Assembly (NCBI GenBank): GCA_027492275.1
Contig: JAPUFC010000092.1
Span: 1 to 34,320, forward strand
Source of the DNA: Mesorhizobium sp.
GTDB taxonomy: Bacteria > Pseudomonadota > Alphaproteobacteria > Rhizobiales > Rhizobiaceae
DNA length: 34,320 bases
Direction of reading: 5' to 3'
Of the stretch, positions 32,548 through 34,320 are shown piece by piece. The first letter of the stretch is position 1; every line of letters begins with the position of its first letter. A model generated the notes under the pieces. It had not been told where the DNA came from. It saw nothing but the letters and a program-made list of their open reading frames with translations, and ran no database searches. The translations under genes and the position numbers were made by a program.

Positions 32548-33639
32548 ATGCTTCAGATAGAGCGCATTCGATCCAGCCAGGCGAGGTCCGCGACGGAACG
32601 CGAGGCCATTCTGCGCGACCCGGGCTTCGGCAAGCATTTCTCCGACCACATGGCGACGGTGGACTGGAGCGCGGATAGGGGCTGGCACAACGCGCAGGTG
32701 CGGCCGCGCGCGCCGTTCAGCATCGACCCCGCCTCCGCCGTCCTGCACTACGCGCAGGAGATCTTCGAGGGCATGAAGGCCTATCGCGACGCCGCCGGCC
32801 GGATCATCTTCTTCCGCCCGGAAGAGAACGCCAAGCGCTTCCAGAACTCGGCCGAGCGCATGGCCATGCCGCAGATCCCGACCGACCTGTTCCTACGCGC
32901 CCTCCAGGCGCTGGTCGAGATGGATCAGGACTGGGTGCCCGAAGGCGAAGGCAGCCTCTATCTGCGGCCGTTCCTGTTCGCCGACGAGGCGTTCCTGGGC
33001 GTCCGCCCGTCCAATTCCTACAAGTTCTGCATCATCGCCTCGCCGGTCGGCTCCTACTTCAAGGGCGGCGCCAAGCCGATCAGCGTCTGGGTGTCGCAGG
33101 AATACAGCCGCGCCGCGAAGGGCGGCACCGGGCATGCGAAATGCGGCGGCAACTATGCCGGCAGCCTCGTCGCGCAGGCGGTGGCGACCGAGCAGGGCTG
33201 CGACCAGGTCATCTTCCTCGACGCGGCGGAGGGCCGCTGGATCGAGGAGCTCGGCGGCATGAACGTGTTCTTCGTCATGGACGACGGCACGCTGCTGACG
33301 CCGGCGCTCGGCACGGTGCTTCCCGGCATCACCCGCGATTCCGTCATCGCGCTCGCCCGCGACAGGGGATTGACGGTGCGGGAGGACCGCTACGAATTCG
33401 CCCAGTGGCAGGCGGACGCCGAAAGCGGCCGGCTGCGCGAGGCCTTCGCCTGCGGCACCGCCGCGACCATCGCCCCGATCGGCCAGGTCAAGCATGGCGG
33501 CGGCAGCTTCTCCATCCGCAATGGCGGCATGGGCGAGGTGACGGCGGCGCTGCGTTCCACCCTGCTCGGCATCCAGAAGGGCACCGAGCCGGATCCGCAC
33601 GGCTGGGTGCGCGGACTGGCCGAGCTGGCGCGCGCCTGA
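32548..33639 (+). CDS. ilvE: Branched-chain amino acid aminotransferase
   Basis: Transfers the amino group between glutamate and branched-chain 2-oxo acids, the last step in valine, leucine and isoleucine synthesis. Class IV PLP-dependent fold. The PLP lysine is Lys198 in GHAKCGGNYAG. FEGMKAYR near 73-80 and VIFLDAAEGRWIEELGGMNVF are further BCAT marks. At 363 residues it is the longer eukaryote-like BCAT form common in alphaproteobacteria. I chose the ATG at 32548 because AGAGGA lies just upstream; an in-frame ATG at 32536 would add four residues. It converges with the hemN-like gene, with a 12-base gap and no clear terminator. Confidence 0.95.
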   Translation: MLQIERIRSSQARSATEREAILRDPGFGKHFSDHMATVDWSADRGWHNAQVRPRAPFSIDPASAVLHYAQEIFEGMKAYRDAAGRIIFFRPEENAKRFQNSAERMAMPQIPTDLFLRALQALVEMDQDWVPEGEGSLYLRPFLFADEAFLGVRPSNSYKFCIIASPVGSYFKGGAKPISVWVSQEYSRAAKGGTGHAKCGGNYAGSLVAQAVATEQGCDQVIFLDAAEGRWIEELGGMNVFFVMDDGTLLTPALGTVLPGITRDSVIALARDRGLTVREDRYEFAQWQADAESGRLREAFACGTAATIAPIGQVKHGGGSFSIRNGGMGEVTAALRSTLLGIQKGTEPDPHGWVRGLAELARA

Positions 33640-33651
33640 TCGTCGGCGGCG

Positions 33652-34320
33652 CTACACCGCCGCCGAATGCCGCGCGGCGGCCGACGGCAGATAGCTGTCG
33701 AAGCACGCGGCCACGACCCGCGCCAGCGGCCGGCTCTCCGGCGGAATGGTGAAGCGGTCGCCGTCGCGCACGAGATGCGGGGAGCCCTGCGCCGTCAGCG
33801 CCGCCTCGCGCAGCACGCTGTCGGCGGCCGTCCCGAACCGCTGCCGAAGCCGCGCGGCCGAGAAGCCGAAGTCGCACATCAGGCGCTCGATCAACCAGCC
33901 CCGCACGCGATCGTCCGGCGACAGCGCGACGCCGCGAACGGCGGCCAGTCTGCCGCTCTCGATCAGCCGGCGATGCTCGCCGGTCGAGGCCGCGTTCTGG
34001 GCGTAGCCCTGCGCGAAGCGACTGACCGAGGAGGCGCCGAGCCCGATCAGCGTGCGGCACGCATCGTCGGTGTAGCCCTGGAAATTGCGGCCGAGCCGTC
34101 CCGACCGGGCGGCGACGGCGAGGCCGTCGCCGGGCCGCGCGAAGTGATCGATTCCGACCCGCGCGGAGCCGGCCGCAGGAATGAACCCCGCCCCCCCGCG
34201 CGCCAGGTCGAGCTGGCCGCATTGCTGCAGGGGCTGACCGGCGGCAGCGGCGGCGAAGGCGCGCGCCGGCTGTACGGCATGGCCAACTGGCTGCTGGGGC
34301 GGCGCTGACGGTGCGCGCAT
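33652..34320 (-). CDS. hemN: HemN-like oxygen-independent coproporphyrinogen III oxidase, C-terminal part
   Basis: HemN is a radical-SAM enzyme of anaerobic haem synthesis (coproporphyrinogen III to protoporphyrinogen IX). Residues matching the HemN C-terminal half are clear: GIDHFARPGDGLA, GRLGRNFQGYTDD, LIGLGASSVSRFAQGYAQN, IERLMCDFGFS and the end CFDSYLP. The N-terminal half with the CxxxCxxC cluster would lie past the right edge. However, the match fades upstream of about 34175: the expected helix before AAG-x3-VGIDHF is not visible in any minus frame. In the same stretch the plus strand has a better coding frame, ending RLYGMANWLLGRR-stop at 34308. So this may be a 5'-truncated remnant, not an intact gene running off the edge. 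The open frame continues to 34320. Confidence 0.7.
   Translation of the reverse strand: MRAPSAPPQQPVGHAVQPARAFAAAAAGQPLQQCGQLDLARGGAGFIPAAGSARVGIDHFARPGDGLAVAARSGRLGRNFQGYTDDACRTLIGLGASSVSRFAQGYAQNAASTGEHRRLIESGRLAAVRGVALSPDDRVRGWLIERLMCDFGFSAARLRQRFGTAADSVLREAALTAQGSPHLVRDGDRFTIPPESRPLARVVAACFDSYLPSAAARHSAAV

Overview
This window looks like ordinary chromosomal core sequence from a very GC-rich alphaproteobacterium, most likely Hyphomicrobiales (Rhizobiales) and plausibly Phyllobacteriaceae/Mesorhizobium-like. The pointers are the family mix: a giant ~1,600-residue-class NAD-glutamate dehydrogenase, an IalB-family periplasmic protein, a PF10005-type zinc metallopeptidase, a rhizobial-type PdxY, an ArgG/RlmN/IalB neighbourhood, and a HemN-like protein at the right edge. 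The genus is inference; no rRNA or tRNA gene was seen. I saw no insertion sequence, phage gene, CRISPR array, toxin-antitoxin pair or obvious defence system.

Layout. 1-4824 (minus strand): a small unknown gene, a LysE-family exporter and the 5' part of the NAD-glutamate dehydrogenase, which runs off the left edge. 4993-7266: the stress GTPase gene typA, divergent from a tiny predicted secreted protein, with a 16-bp inverted repeat between them. 7294-14326 (all minus): M3 peptidase, beta-carbonic anhydrase, pyridoxal kinase with a small membrane protein just upstream, a dCache/HAMP/GGDEF diguanylate cyclase, and a zinc-ribbon metallopeptidase. 14638-17485: a lytic transglycosylase converges on argG across a shared terminator, and a second LysE/RhtB exporter diverges from argG. 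17490-23929: eight consecutive minus-strand genes (arylesterase, ThpR, PhhB, YkvA, IalB, RlmN, a membrane protein, an ArnT-like glycosyltransferase), several tightly coupled. 23994-28903 (plus): a two-gene ABC system of the YbbA/YbbP type divergent from the TesA-like esterase, as in E. coli, then a Bax-inhibitor-1 protein and a GNAT acetyltransferase. 28917-33639: a small unknown gene, then a convergent pair that fits L-lysine breakdown through L-pipecolate (AmaB-like dehydrogenase, AmaA-like FAD oxidase), then the branched-chain aminotransferase ilvE. 33652-34320: the C-terminal part of a HemN-like protein whose upstream sequence stops looking like HemN.

Working together: amino-acid metabolism and export recur (glutamate dehydrogenase, two LysE exporters, ArgG, lysine/pipecolate enzymes, IlvE, peptidases). 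The other genes are envelope, RNA-modification and stress housekeeping. I found no convincing undescribed multi-gene system. The items most worth a second look are the operator-like repeats (amaA-like promoter, typA divergent region), a hairpin that can mask the argG ribosome-binding site, and the hemN breakpoint-like junction.
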